Source: Bathynomus jamesi (Eukaryota; Arthropoda; Malacostraca; Isopoda; Cirolanidae). From it: DNA of 64,000 nt. Below are positions 51,128-61,700 of the stretch, piece after piece. Numbering within the stretch: the stretch's first letter is position 1; every line of letters begins with the position of its first letter. Both the position numbers and the translations under genes were made by a program. A model generated the notes under the pieces. That model worked only from the letters and a program-made list of their open reading frames with translations. It made no database searches and was not told the DNA's origin. The stretch lies in the NCBI GenBank assembly GCA_023014485.1, contig JAJOZX010000486.1, positions 310,001-374,000 of the forward strand, in the 5' to 3' direction.

Positions 51128-52061
51128 AGCCCTTTCCCCCTGGCCTTGATTATTATTATTTATATATTAAATTTCTTTGATTTTTGAATGAAATATTTGT
51201 TATAGAAAGGATTTTAATGGTTCTCTCTCTCTTTCCAGCAAACAAATAATGAATAAGAATGATAACTGTTATAAGAAATTAGAAAGATAGTAGTAAACTA
51301 TTAAGCATTAAGATAATAAATAATAAACATTAAGTACTAAATTATTAATATTAGCAAACAAATAAATAAAGAAATAATGTTATAAGATATGTTAATGTTA
51401 ATATTTTAATGAATGAAAAGACTAAACAATAAGTTATATAAAGAAATGTTAAACTTGTAAACAAGGAATGAGGAATAAAACAGTTTTATTAAATTAGTAT
51501 GGGAAAAAGAGTGAGAGTTGGACAGTCGCTTGTTAAACCCTGTTAGTAAATGAATAATAAAGTACTAAACTGTTAACATTTTAACAAACAAACAAACAAA
51601 TGAAAAGAAGAATAAACAAATTTAGTAAAAGAGACGCTTCTGAGGTTTAAAAGTGTCGGCGTGTGTGTCAAAACTCGAGTTTTGAGAAGTGGAGGGAACC
51701 AACTGGCGCATGTGTGGAAATATAAATAATAAAAAATATAGTTTAAGAGGGTAATTTGACAAGAGAAAATAAAGAACATAACAGAGGGCTGGATTTGTCG
51801 GGCTGGACCAAGGTTGGGGAACTTTAAGTCCTGTTAGGAAGGGGATGCCGGAGATATTAAACCACTAACAGAAGGAAGCTATTCTGGCAAGTAAGAAACT
51901 GTTGGTGGCAGGAGCCAGCAGTCGTGGAATCGGAGGTCTGAGCAGCGAGCCTGGATCCAACAACCCTTCAAGGTAAGCAGCCTGGTTTCGTGGAGTTCTT
52001 AAACAAAAGAAAAAATTCTTATTCGTGGTGCGGCCGTTAGGTTACTCCGAATCCCACCACA
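51128..52061 (+). repeat. Gypsy-2 copy B 3' LTR, 5'-truncated
   Basis: 934 bp. The internal sequence GGTGGAAAGGAGC passes directly into CCCTTTCCCCCTGG, about 50 bases inside the LTR. The polypurine tract and LTR start are gone, with an AGC microhomology at the joint. A second small deletion lies near 51787-51815. Confidence 0.9.
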
Positions 52062-52241
52062 ACCTGAACGCAGCCTGGTTGTCCAAATTGGTCTTCGTTT
52101 TCCGCGAAATTCTCTTCTTCAAACCCTGCCATTCGTCATGCAATTTCTGGACGTGCTTCTTGACGTCGTGCAGATGTTTCGTCGGTAAACCTTCTGTCAC
52201 CCAGATTTCAATGATGGCTTGTGATGTCGAGGACACACTCA
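52062..52241 (-). pseudogene. hAT-like gene, N-terminal exon beyond gypsy-2 copy B
   Basis: Minus translation reads SSTSQAIIEIWVTEGLPTKH, LHDVKKHVQKLHDEWQGLKK and NLDNQAAFR up to the LTR, continuing after the element as SLNNLFDIGHQNA at 41456. An acceptor-like TACTTAG precedes 52241. A possible first exon (52652-52685, MVAKKHHSSHN, donor GTAAGT) lies upstream, but its phase does not fit, so it is unproven. Confidence 0.65.
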
Positions 52242-53034
52242 GCTAAGTATTTCTTCTCTTCATTGTGGAGATGGAAAAGGTACTTCAATACATCACCTCT
52301 TGAAGGTGATAACCCATGAACACAATATGTATTAAAATTATAATAATTTTGCGAAATCATGCATACATAACCATTTACAGTATATCCAATCCATATATAA
52401 ATTTAAAATAATCTACAGTACACTACACTATTTCACTCAGACGATGCGAAAAAAGATGATTGCAATATGCTGAAGCAGAGAGCGTCCAAAATTTTATACG
52501 CATAAAAATTAAACCTTATAACTATTTTTGGAAACAAAAATATTGCCGGTAAAACAAGTCATTATACTTACAAACAATTCATAATACCATCCATTACAGT
52601 GCTAAGTAAAAAAAACGTTTGAAATATATGAATTATTTAAATAACACTTACCGTTATGAGAACTGTGATGCTTCTTGGCCACCATTACGTAAATGCATGA
52701 AAGACGTGAGTAATTAAGAGAAAACAATTTAGAATTAAAGAAAATTCATTTGTTGGTATACTGAAGTAAAGAAATATGGATTATCAGAACGCAATTGACA
52801 AATGCAATTTCTAATTTTGGGGACGCTGTGTATCAATGGGTTAATAAACACTAGAAGTGACTTAAAAAGGGCGCATAAATAAATGAGCATATGGGTAAAA
52901 GTTTGGGGTCTTTGGGCAACCTCTAAATATTTGATGATTTTCCAAAAAAATCATGTGCTTTATTTGCTCCTGGAACCTCATCATTTGCAGGGTTCCGTGA
53001 CCCGAAATTCACACTTTCAGTTTTTAAAAGCACC
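52242..53034. other. Unassigned AT-rich sequence
   Basis: May hold the first intron of the hAT-like gene and its putative first exon at 52652-52685. Otherwise no coding frame or repeat recognised. Confidence 0.45.
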
Positions 53035-53331
53035 CTAGTGGACAGGGATGAATTGAGTTTCTGGGCCAATTCTTCGACTTGTTGAACAGTCTTCTTCAAG
53101 TGCGGCTAACAGCAGGTCATCATCAAACTCAGCAGGGCATCCAGAGCGTGCTGCATCTTTCAAACAGCAGTCACCATTCCTAAACTTTTGAAACCATCTT
53201 TGACATTTTCTCTCATGCAGAATATCATTGCCATAAACTTCCTGAATGTTTCGCATTGCTTCAGTAGCACTATTCCCTTTTTTGAACTTATAAAGCATTA
53301 TATGCCTGATATGCTCTTCTGATAATGCCAT
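53035..53331 (-). pseudogene. Mariner transposase N-terminal fragment
   Basis: ATG at 53331: MALSEEHIRHIMLYKFKKGN, SATEAMRNIQEVYGNDILHE, RWFQKFRNGDCCLKD and EFDDDLLLAALEEDCST. This is the N-terminal double HTH region of mariner transposases. The frame is lost after 53035 and no catalytic domain follows. It is not the missing N-terminus of the 33.3-39.3 kb mariner by position. Confidence 0.88.
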
Positions 53332-53587
53332 GTTTATGAGGGGTTCACTTAAAGCAAAACGCACATCTTCACTGGTCAAGGTCTGTAAAGTATGTAGTGA
53401 AACACGATAGATCTCTTAGATATAACCTTCGGAAAATTTATGCTTAAACCGAGTAGGACTAGTTTAAACTTAATCTATCATAAAAAATGACATTACTTAT
53501 GGGATGACCTGATAAAAACAATATAAAGTTTTGTAAATTCAGTTAGTTTCAAATTTTCATCAAAAGTTGACATATGCGTGGAATGAC
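53332..53587. other. Sequence between mariner fragment and DFSENY copy 2
   Basis: AT-rich. Ends in TTTCAAATTTTCATCAAAAG ... GTGGAATGACCC at about 53541-53589, resembling the endings at 15459 and 57714. No gene. Confidence 0.45.
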
Positions 53588-53767
53588 CCTAAAGAATAAT
53601 TGACTCTAAGTAATAAAATGCATTTAATCAAATAGTTAAAAAGTTACATCAGTTTGAATATTTTTTGGGGTCCCCACCCCCTATGATACAGATATTCAAG
53701 ATTTTTTCATCATTTTGTACCTCACTTACTCGTCTTATGACTGAGTCATTGACATTGTGTATTTTTC
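53588..53767 (+). repeat. DFSENY copy 2 left inverted repeat
   Basis: Shares, in reverse complement with 57268-57453, the blocks AATAAAATGCATTTAATCAA, ATAGTTAAAAAGTTA, ATACAGATATTCAAGATTTT and CATTTTGTACCTC, with scattered mismatches and a G/C-tract length difference. Confidence 0.88.
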
Positions 53768-54092
53768 CCCTTCATTAGATGGTGGTGGAGGTTTAAAACA
53801 CATTCTATTTGCTGGGCCTGGAACTTACACCATTATGCCTGTTTTATTTATCAAGCTCTCTTATAAGATGTTTTCCTTGACTTACAAGTGGATTAAGTAT
53901 AGCTATAAGATGAACTTATTAGTGTTTTCCTAAAACTCAATAATAATAACTGTCTCTAAACATTGTTGATCTTCAAAGGCAAAAAAAAATACTGCTAGTA
54001 TAGTTATGTTTTATTGAACAAATTAAGACATTACTTGAATAAAAATAATTGCTATACAATACATTAAATCTGAAACATTTTTGGTACCTAGC

Positions 54093-55889
54093 CTAATTTT
54101 CAGTATCATGTATTTCAAAGATATACACAACTCTGGTGCCAGATTGAATATTGTGAGTTGACATTTCATGAATGATGTTTTTGGCTTCTACCCAACAAAC
54201 ATCATCTTTATTAGTTGGGAAATAGTATTTATTGTTTTTGTTGTAAATAGGAGTAGTTAGAAACTTGATTTTATAATTTTGGAATTTTTCTGAATAATCT
54301 AAAATGATTCCTAGATATTTTCTACCATCATAAATACATGCAACATACTTTCCCACAGGAAATTTTTGCCCACTTGATAAATCTGGACACATGTCTGAGT
54401 CACCTTGTTCAGAGGTCATAACCTTAACAACATTGTAGTCATTGGAATCTGAAACATGAGCTTTAATGTGACTCTGAGACATTGGCACAATTCTGTGAAA
54501 ACCTTGTGTGCCCTTCACTGTCACTGCTTTTTCAAATCTACTACTGAGTTCTGTTTTATGATTTATTTGTTCTTTTGTAATGAATTTCAAGTTGATGGAC
54601 TCAAAATTTTGTGTACAAAAGTCATAGAAACTCTGTGGAGACAAGATCTGTCCTGTTGTTCTTTGCAAACTAGCTTTAGCTGCTGCTCTCTTCACACTTC
54701 CTCCAATGCCATCACAGGCGTTTTTGCCATGACTAGTGGCAAAAAAGTTCCATTCTGTCTTTATACCAAAATCTGTTTCATGATGGCATAAATTGCTAAA
54801 ATTAAAATGGTTTTTGTATTGTCCAGCACAACCATCAGAAAAATATTTCATTGTTTTCATATTAGGGAATCTCACTTTAATGTCTTGAACTAAAAATTGT
54901 TGAAATGTATACACTGCTGCGGTGTTATGATCTAAACTATCACTAATGATACAACAGCTAGTGTGGCTCAATTTACCATCTTCCATTTTATATACAACCA
55001 TTGGGTGTAATGTAACTTGTTCGTTTGTCCAATGGAAGCTCTGTGGTGCATCTTGAGGGATGAAAGAATAGTTCTCAGAAAAGTCTCCCAGTACTAAAAC
55101 TTCATCTTCACTGAGATTTTGCTTAAGGGTCTTCATGTAGAGGCTTTGACTCTTGGCTATATAATAATGATGAATAAGAGAATAAATTGATTCTGAAAGT
55201 TTTTCAATGAATTCCTCCATTGTAACAGTTACATTTGACAAAGTTGCCCTGTCAGTTGCCCTGTCAGCAACACCAGGACATTCTCTACACTGGTGTAACA
55301 TACATTTAATGTTGTCCACATCGCAGACACTTTTTTGAATCAATGAATGATAAGTCAAGTCCTTGTCACCAATTGCTGAAACCATTAATTTGGGGTTCTG
55401 GTGATAGGTACAAATACAAAATGAGTGTGTTCCTGTACCTCCAGCAATAACACACCATTTGGGTCTAAGAGCTGCAAATGTTGGAAAACTTGTACTTGAG
55501 TCAGTTTCTTTATACCTAAGGTACAGTTCTTTCAAATTACTGAGTAAGAGATGGTTTTGTTTGTAAATTTTATTTCCATCTTTGTCTCTGATACTAAGTC
55601 TTTTTTTCCTGGATGCACCCGACTAAATTCTGGGTCCTTATAAAAAGCTGTCACATTAGAAATTGTTTCATCACTTATCTTTTTCCCTTTACTGTGTTTA
55701 GGAACATTTGGCAATATTCCATACTGTTGCTTCACGCTCCTGGCTTTATCAACAAGATATCTACTAGTCCCAAAGAACTCTTGAGTTTTTGAGATTGTGT
55801 ATGGGGACAGAGTAAGAATCTGCAACCTTCTTTGGTAGGAAGTTGTAGAGTTGAATGCTTCAGCAAGCTTGCTCATCATAGTTTTGTAC
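54093..55889 (-). pseudogene. DFSENY copy 2, main exon: HTH-like, Cys/His ribbon, catalytic core, C-terminal module
   Basis: Begins after acceptor TCTAATAG at 55889. Order: RLQILTLSPYTISKTQEFFG, HTH-like region, KGKKISDE; then, after one slip in an A7 run near 55600, LKELYLRYKETDSS, FAALRPKWC, THSFCICTYHQN and CMLHQCRECPG. Core: VLVLGDFSENYSFIPQD (Asp 55083-55085), CCIISDSLDHNTAAVYTF, MKYFSDGCAGQYKN (Asp 54834-54836), EWNFFATSHGKNACDGIGGS (Asp 54711-54713). C-terminus: VGKYVACIYDGRKYLG, YYFPTNKDDVCWVEAK. Spacing D-82-D-40-D as in copy 1. Inferred DDD transposase; nearly intact. Confidence 0.8.
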
Positions 55890-56178
55890 CTATTAGATAA
55901 ATAAAAGGTAGGGGATATCAGAATTTTCTTAATTAAATTGAAATTATTAATTTAATGTACTCTAAGATCAGGACCTAAATAGAAAAAATATAAGAATATC
56001 TACCTCCCATGGATATTTTTTAGACATTGTTAAAATGGTGTGATTGTGTTCCGTACGTAAGAATGATATTGAAGAAAAGTTAGGCTATTGAAATTTAAAA
56101 CATCTAAAATTATATATGTCGAGAGTCTTTAATTGTGACCATGAGTTGCTAATTTAGTTGAATTTGAGCAATCCTTAC

Positions 56179-56338
56179 CTTTCCAATTCTTTTTCCATGC
56201 ATAATCTCTTGGATGTAGATGCTCCCTCATCCACAGATGCTGAGAAAGACTGTTCAGAATTCTTTTTCAAAGTAGATACACACTTGTTGTATTTGTCTGA
56301 TGCTTTTTTAGATATCTTGTCAGTGTTCATACTACCAT
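56179..56338 (-). CDS. DFSENY copy 2, internal acidic/basic exon
   Basis: Bounded by acceptor ATTTCAG (56339-56345) and donor AAAG|GTAAGG (56178-56174). Encodes DGSMNTDKISKKASDKYNKC, VSTLKKNSEQSFSASVDEGA and STSKRLCMEKELE, a low-complexity linker at the position of the acidic linker in copy 1. It connects to the main exon at 55889. Confidence 0.65.
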
Positions 56339-56634
56339 CTGAAATTAGGCATCATCTAAAATTTAGAATTACTGTAAGTTACAGCAACAAATTTTCATAA
56401 TTTAATAACTAATCAGAATTTATTTATTGTACATAACTATTTTTTTGCAATTCCTTAAATTGTTAAAGAATGTTATGTTTACAAGTTTGATAAAACTGAA
56501 TTATTTTGATTTCCTATGAAACAATGTATACATAAAGATAAAGAGTTTAGATGATTTTTAAAAATAATATAATGCATTTTCTGATAACTACACTTTTAAA
56601 AAGTAAGTCCCCAAATTATAATTCATGCACCACT

Positions 56635-56993
56635 TATGGAATTTTATTGGCAAAATCCCCAGTTCTTCAAGAATGTTCTTGGTTTGTTCTCTACAGATTT
56701 CAATATCACTGATTTCACCAGGATTGTCAGTTTGCAAATGTGTACTTCCTGGACTGCTTTGAAATGAAGAGGTACTTGTAGATGACTTGGTTTCAAAAAC
56801 ATCATTAAATAATTTATCAGGTTCAAGTTCATTTAATCTTACAAAACAGTTTGTACAAACACCAATTAAGGAGTGCAGGATTTTTTTCTGTTACAGTTAA
56901 TGGTAAATTTCGTAAACCCTTTAAGATTCTTTTCTTGTCTCTCTTAAAGGGGTCACAACACTGTTTGATAATATAATTTAAATGGTAAGACAT
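56635..56993 (-). pseudogene. DFSENY copy 2, N-terminal exon with Cys pairs
   Basis: ATG at 56993: MSYHLNYIIKQCCDPFKRDK, RILKGLRNLPLTV; after a slip near 56870, SLIGVCTNCFVRLNELEPDK, FETKSSTSTSSFQSSPGSTH and EELGILPIKF. VCTNCF aligns with LCSTCF of copy 1, and CCDPF may supply further zinc ligands. The 3' exon boundary is uncertain (about 56635). Confidence 0.6.
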
Positions 56994-57267
56994 GTTTAAA
57001 ATTTATATATTAGTTTCAGTTCCTGTAATAAGTAGAAAGAATATTAAATGTTAATGATTTTTAATGATAATAGACAAACACAAGCACAGCCAATATAGGT
57101 AAGGCACTAAAATAATATGGCAAGCGTGTGTATGTGTGCAATATATATAGTTAGGATAAAACTATTATATAGTTAGTATAGCCCAATTTCTGAACTTGAG
57201 CTAATATATCATCTTTTCACTAGCAAGTACCTTATAATAAAGTGCAAAAAAATACACAACTTAAAGG

Positions 57268-57453
57268 TAAAAATACACAATGTCATTGACTAAGTCATAT
57301 AGAAGAGTAATAGAGGTACAAAATGACTAAAAAAAATCTTGAATATCTGTATTATAGCCCCCCCCCCCCCCCCCTCCCCAAATATTCAAACTTATATAAC
57401 TTTTTAACTATTTGATTAAATGCATTTTATTATTTAGTCAATTATCCTTTAGG
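57268..57453 (-). repeat. DFSENY copy 2 right inverted repeat
   Basis: Partner of 53588-53767. Contains an expanded poly-C tract (about 57358-57375) where the left arm has GGGGTCCCCACCCCC. Confidence 0.88.
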
Positions 57454-57925
57454 ATTTGAGCTTTCAAATGCTTTTTAAATTTTTTTCCTAGCTCAATTAG
57501 GGACTGAATTATAGACTTTTAAACATTAATGGGCCAGCCCCCAACCCCAAAATTGGGGGGGGGCCCATAACTTTTGAACCATTACTCTGATTGCGCTAAA
57601 ACTTGAGATTTCATGTTTTTGCACAAAAACAACCTTATATACCAAATTTTAGAAAAATCCAAGTTGGAGTGGTTACAAATTTAAATTTTTTGCATGATTT
57701 GTCCTGGAGTGACCCTTAAGTGTTAAATTCCATTCTATCTCCAGCAGTAGCATGTTTTGATGAAACATCCTTTTTCTTCATTAAACTGCCTAATAACTGA
57801 AACTATTAACAATGACTATACATTATAATTTATTTATAATAAAACAACATCAACATGCTGAAATAGTGAACATAATTATTAAAAAAAAAAATGCAACTGT
57901 ACAAGAGTGCCTAAGACTTTTGCAC
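57454..57925. other. Flank between DFSENY copy 2 and LINE-B
   Basis: No gene. Contains a CCCCAA...TTGGGG inverted patch (about 57540-57565), a segment ending CCTGGAGTGACCC at 57714 that resembles the ending at 15459, and GTGCCTAAGACTTTTGCACAG at 57909-57929, a sequence type I associate with Tc1-like ends. Confidence 0.45.
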
Positions 57926-57926
57926 A

Positions 57927-57983
<57 letters not shown>
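57926..57983. repeat. (TA)n microsatellite at LINE-B 5' edge
   Basis: About 55 bp of TA repeat with one phase break, immediately followed by the GC-rich LINE-B leader. Confidence 0.95.
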
Positions 57984-58487
57984 CCCCCTCCCCGCGGGCG
58001 GTCTTTCTGGGGTGGATCGCCCGCGGGCTCCTGCCTCCATGTGGCGAGGGGGGTCAGCCGCTGCTGGGGGCCGTGCCGGGTCCCCGCCCGGTTGCGAAGT
58101 GGACTTTTAGCATACCCTGCTATCCTACAGCCCCCTCTTTCCTGTCTTCCCCTCTTTACCCTCTTCCTTGCCCCCTCTGTTTTTTCTGCTTTCTCTGTTC
58201 ACTTCGCGCGCCCCGTGGGCTGCCGGGGCTGGTCGCTGGGGGTCTCGCCCCCATGGCCGGGGCCGGACTAAGTTGGCTGGTAGGGTGCCCAGGCCTGGGA
58301 CCCTGGGGGGCCTTGGTCTTTGCTGCCGGCGGGGGAGAACTCTCGACGCTGCAAGGGCCCCTTTTGAAACGGGGGTACCTGCATGGGACGAGGCACCCAC
58401 CCCCCGCCGGCGTGCGCTTGGTCCTCTTGGGCCCCGGGTAATCGGTTCCCCGCGGCCCCGGGCGCGAAACTACAATAAAAATTTTCT
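57984..58487 (+). other. LINE-B 5' untranslated region
   Basis: About 500 bp, GC-rich, with inverted GCGGGC/GCCCGC patches (CCCGCGGGCGG ... CGCCCGCGGGC near 57990-58030). Presumed internal pol II promoter region of the LINE; no motif certain. Ends at AAAATTTTCT just before the ORF1 ATG. Confidence 0.6.
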
Positions 58488-60055
58488 ATGGAAACACTTA
58501 CAACTCTAATGGACCTCGTTGACGACCCGGCTTGTGCATCTGACCTCCCTCTGACTACCTCTTTGGACCGTGGTCTGGTAAGGGCAGTCGGCAGCCCTCG
58601 CCCACCCCGTCTGCTCTTCTTGCCGACGCCTCCTCTCCCTCTCTTCCCCAGGCTCGTGGCGCCGCTGCCCGACCCCCGCCAGTAGCGGATGGACCTGCAG
58701 TGGACCCCCCGACCCCTGGATCCCCCCATATTCCACGTCCCGATAGGGACCCACCTGCTTTTTCGCCCTCAGGTGGGAGGCCCGCGGCCCGGGTCGCCTC
58801 CCACTCCGGTCAGGCCTCATCGCCCCCGGCCCCCTCGGCCCCTGGGGGACGTGGGACCCGACGTCGCCGTCCGCCTTTCTCGTCTTCTCGCCCCCTCGAA
58901 GTTCCGGTGGTGTTTGGCCAGACGGCTTCACTCGGCCTTAGGACGATGGACAAGTTCCTCGTCCTCCGCCCCCCTCCTCCAAGCCCCTCCCCACTAACCA
59001 CGAACGTCTCTTTCGAGCGATCCATGGGAAGACGGGGACGGCGCGTTTTGACCTTCGGCCTCAGAGGGATGGCTCCATTTTGATAAGGTCGCGTTCCTCT
59101 GCCGAAACCACCTCTCTGCTCGCTATCCCCGATGTCCTGGGCTGCGGGATCACGGTGACTCCCCACCCCGCCTCAATCAGTGCCAGGGCACAATTTACGC
59201 TGCTCGTCTTCTACCCATCCCGGTGGAAGACCTCCAGATTGACCTCGCCTCCCAGGGTGTTGTGAGGGTGTACCGCTTTCCCGACAGATCGCGGTCCCCA
59301 ACTGCCCCTTCTCCTCGCCTGCTCCTCACTTTCGACTCACTGGTGCCCCCCGTTTCGGTATTCTGGGGCTTTGGTGAGAGACGAGCGTGCGAATTCTCAG
59401 TACGACCATACGTGCCAGATCCTACGCGCTGTTTTCAGTGTAATAGGTTTGGCCACGTGAGCAGCTCCTGCCGTCAGCCGGCCCCGTTGTGTGTCCGCTG
59501 CGGCGGCCCTCCCCACCCCTTGCCCTGTACTGCTCCGCCTTCCTGCACCAACTGCCATGGACCACACCCTGCTTCATCCCGCTCTTGCCCGTCCTTCCTC
59601 TTTGAAAGGGAGGTTCGGGCCCTCTGTTCATCAGAGTTTCTCAGCGCTCGGGAGGCGCGGGAGCGGTTGCGTGGCGGCGAGGCCCGGCGTGGTGCCTCGT
59701 ACGCCGAGGCTCTCCGTTCCCGGACCCCGTCCTCACCGGCGGTTCCCAACGCGCCTCCACCCACCGTGTCCGCTACTCCCAGTCCATCCTCTGCCGCCCA
59801 GCGGACTCCTACCGCGGCTCCCCGTACCACCAGCGCGTCCCACGTGCTCCCTCCGCGAACGCCGATGCTTCGTCGGCAACCCCCCCTGCCCCTTCTACGC
59901 CCTCTCCACCGGCGCCTTCGGCCACCCCCATTCCGGATCGTGACCCGCCGTCACCCACGCGGCCGCACGACGGAGGGATAGGGGCCGCAAGCGCCGCGCC
60001 AGTGCGACCCCGAAAGGTTCGACGCCATAAGCCTCGCATCACCTTCCTCTCCTAA
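58488..60055 (+). pseudogene. LINE-B ORF1 (Gag-like, CCHC knuckles)
   Basis: ATG at 58488 (METLTTLMDLVDDPACASDL). A Pro/Arg-rich N-terminal region is interrupted by slips near 58685 and 59080. A nucleic-acid-binding region follows (TVTPHPASISARAQFTLLVF, VVRVYRFPD). Zinc knuckles: CFQCNRFGHVSSSC, CVRCGG and CTNCHGPHPASSRSC, followed by FLFEREVRALCSSEFLSARE and ARRGASYAEAL. Further frame changes after 59700. RNA-binding ORF1 protein; broken as read. Confidence 0.85.
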
Positions 60056-60569
60056 ACACAAACGCCCCCTTCGCCCTACCGCCCCGGTGTCCTCACCGTC
60101 CCCACTGCGCAACCGTTATGCACGCTCCCCTGGGGTCCCCGTCGGCCCTCGTGGTGGAGGCTGAGATACACCCCTCTCCGGCCCGGTCGATGGACCCACT
60201 GGAGGGGGAACTCGCCCGCCTGGTCGGCGTTGGTGGGACGTTTACGCCCCCGCGTTTGACCCGCCCCATCTCTCTCCTCGACCTGCCAATGCCTCTGGGT
60301 GAGGTATTATTTTCCACTCCCCCTCGTAGTCCTGCCTCCCCCGCACCTCCGGTGAAGGGAGGGGCATTCTGGATACCTCTCACATCCCCTTCTCTGCATC
60401 GCTCTCCCCGACGTCCGGGAGACTCCTCCTCTGGAGGACTTGCCGGCGTCTGGTTCCACATCGCCCCTCGTCGGGGGGACCCTCGCCTTCGCCCTCGTTC
60501 GGCGTCCCTCACTGAACTCCGGGGCTTTCCGATTCCCTCTTTAATCTCGGGCCGCCCGATCGGCCCACC
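60056..60569 (+). other. LINE-B ORF1-ORF2 spacer
   Basis: Open for 153 codons from 60118 but extremely Pro/Arg/Ser-rich (PPRSPASPAPPVKGGAF). Likely a disordered tail of ORF1 or a non-coding spacer. No domain recognised. Confidence 0.45.
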
Positions 60570-61700
60570 CACCCCATAATCATCCTTTACGCTGACCTTC
60601 CTACCCCTCCCTATACCTCGCTCCTGCAGTGGAACATCCGCGGGCTCCTGGTAGGCCTCGAGAGTCTCTCCTCTCTCCTGGCCTCCAGGTGTCCGGCGTG
60701 TTTCTGCCTTCAGGAGACGATTCTGGGATCCCGTTCCCTCCCTCGAGTGTCCGGTTACTGCGGGCTCCCTTCCCCGCCTCGATGGGGCGGGGAGGGGGGC
60801 GCCGCGGTCTTCGTGCACCGCTCCGTCCCTTTCCGCCCCCTCCCGCTCCGTACAGTCCTGCAAGCTGTGGCCGTGCGCCTTTTCTTGGGGCGCCAGCTCA
60901 CGGTCTGCTCTCTTTACCTCTCCCCTAACATACGCCCCTCCACCCGATTCTCTCCGTGACCTAATTCTCCAGCTTCCCCGCCCTTTTCTGATTCTTGGGG
61001 ACTTCAACAGTCGGGACCCGGCCTGGGGGACGTTTGCTCCACCTTTCTCTCCGGGACCCTTCTCTCCCTTATGGACGAGCTCGAGTTCACCTTTCTGAAC
61101 GATGGCTCCCCAACCTGCCTTCACTCGGCCCATGACAGTTTCACCTGTATCGACCTTTCCCTGGTTTCCCTCGAAATCGTGACGGAGTTCACCTGGGAGG
61201 TCCTGCCGGATTCTTCCGGCAGTGACCATTTCCCAGTGTGTCTTACCCCGACCCGTCTCCTCCCCCCCACCTCTGTCCGCCCGCGCTGGCTGTTCGCCCG
61301 AGCAGACTGGGCCTCATACGCGAGGGGCACGGCGATCTCGCCATCATTCCTGCCTTTCCCTCCGTCAATGAGGCCCTCGCCTTCCTCGAGAGTAAGATCC
61401 TCTCGGCTGCCGCCAGTTGCATCCCCCGTACCTCTGGCTCCCCCAGACCGCGAAGCGTCCCATGGTGGACCCCAGAGTGCTCCCATGCCGTTCAGGAGCG
61501 GCGCCGTGCCGGCCGCCGCTTCTACCTGACCCGCCAGCTGGAGCACAAGATAGAATTTCAGCGCCTGAAGGCAGTGGCCCGTCGGGTCCTGAAACTGGCC
61601 GGCGTACCTCCTGGCGGAGTTACGTGTCCGGGATCTCTCCTCGACTGCCCCCTTGACTGTTTGGCGCAAGGTGCGTAGCTTTGAGGGGACCCGTGTCCCC
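60570..61700 (+). pseudogene. LINE-B ORF2 endonuclease domain
   Basis: Blocks across shifted frames: LLQWNIRGLL (about 60624), CFCLQETILGS (about 60700), AVRLFLGRQLTVCSLYLSPN, FLILGDFNSRDPAWG (about 60985) and DSSGSDHFPVCL (about 61210). These are the ordered APE-type endonuclease motifs with Glu, Asp and SDH catalytic residues. The linker to RT includes VPWWTPECSHAVQERRRAGR, typical of I/R1-type ORF2. At least four single-base slips. Confidence 0.88.

Larger units (their letters stand above)
41457..52061 (+). mobile_element. Gypsy-2 copy B
   Basis: Plus-strand copy of the element at 16070-28462, nearly identical in sequence, with 5' LTR 41457-42443 and truncated 3' LTR 51128-52061. It carries a hAT MITE (47001-47477) in the OTU-like region and lacks the Tc1 and LINE insertions of copy A. 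No clean target duplication is visible (GACTG against ACCTG). It splits the hAT-like gene. Confidence 0.95.
53588..57453 (-). mobile_element. DFSENY-family element copy 2 with long terminal inverted repeats
   Basis: 3.87 kb bounded by inverted repeats of about 180-186 bp: left 53588-53767, right 57268-57453. Outer edge CCTAAAGRATAATTGACT; inner edge GACATTGTGTATTTTT. A multi-exon transposase-like gene fills the interior on the minus strand. No target duplication was identified. The layout is that of an autonomous TIR DNA transposon. Confidence 0.8.

Noticed and set aside
57909..57929. Tc1-like terminus GTGCCTAAGACTTTTGCACAG
   Set aside because: Only one end is visible and no transposase or partner terminus was found nearby. 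Mentioned in the flank entry but not called as an element.
60093..61229. 378-codon minus-strand open frame
   Set aside because: Antisense to LINE-B ORF2 in GC-rich DNA, where stops are rare. Arg/Gly-rich with no domain, while the plus strand encodes clear endonuclease motifs.
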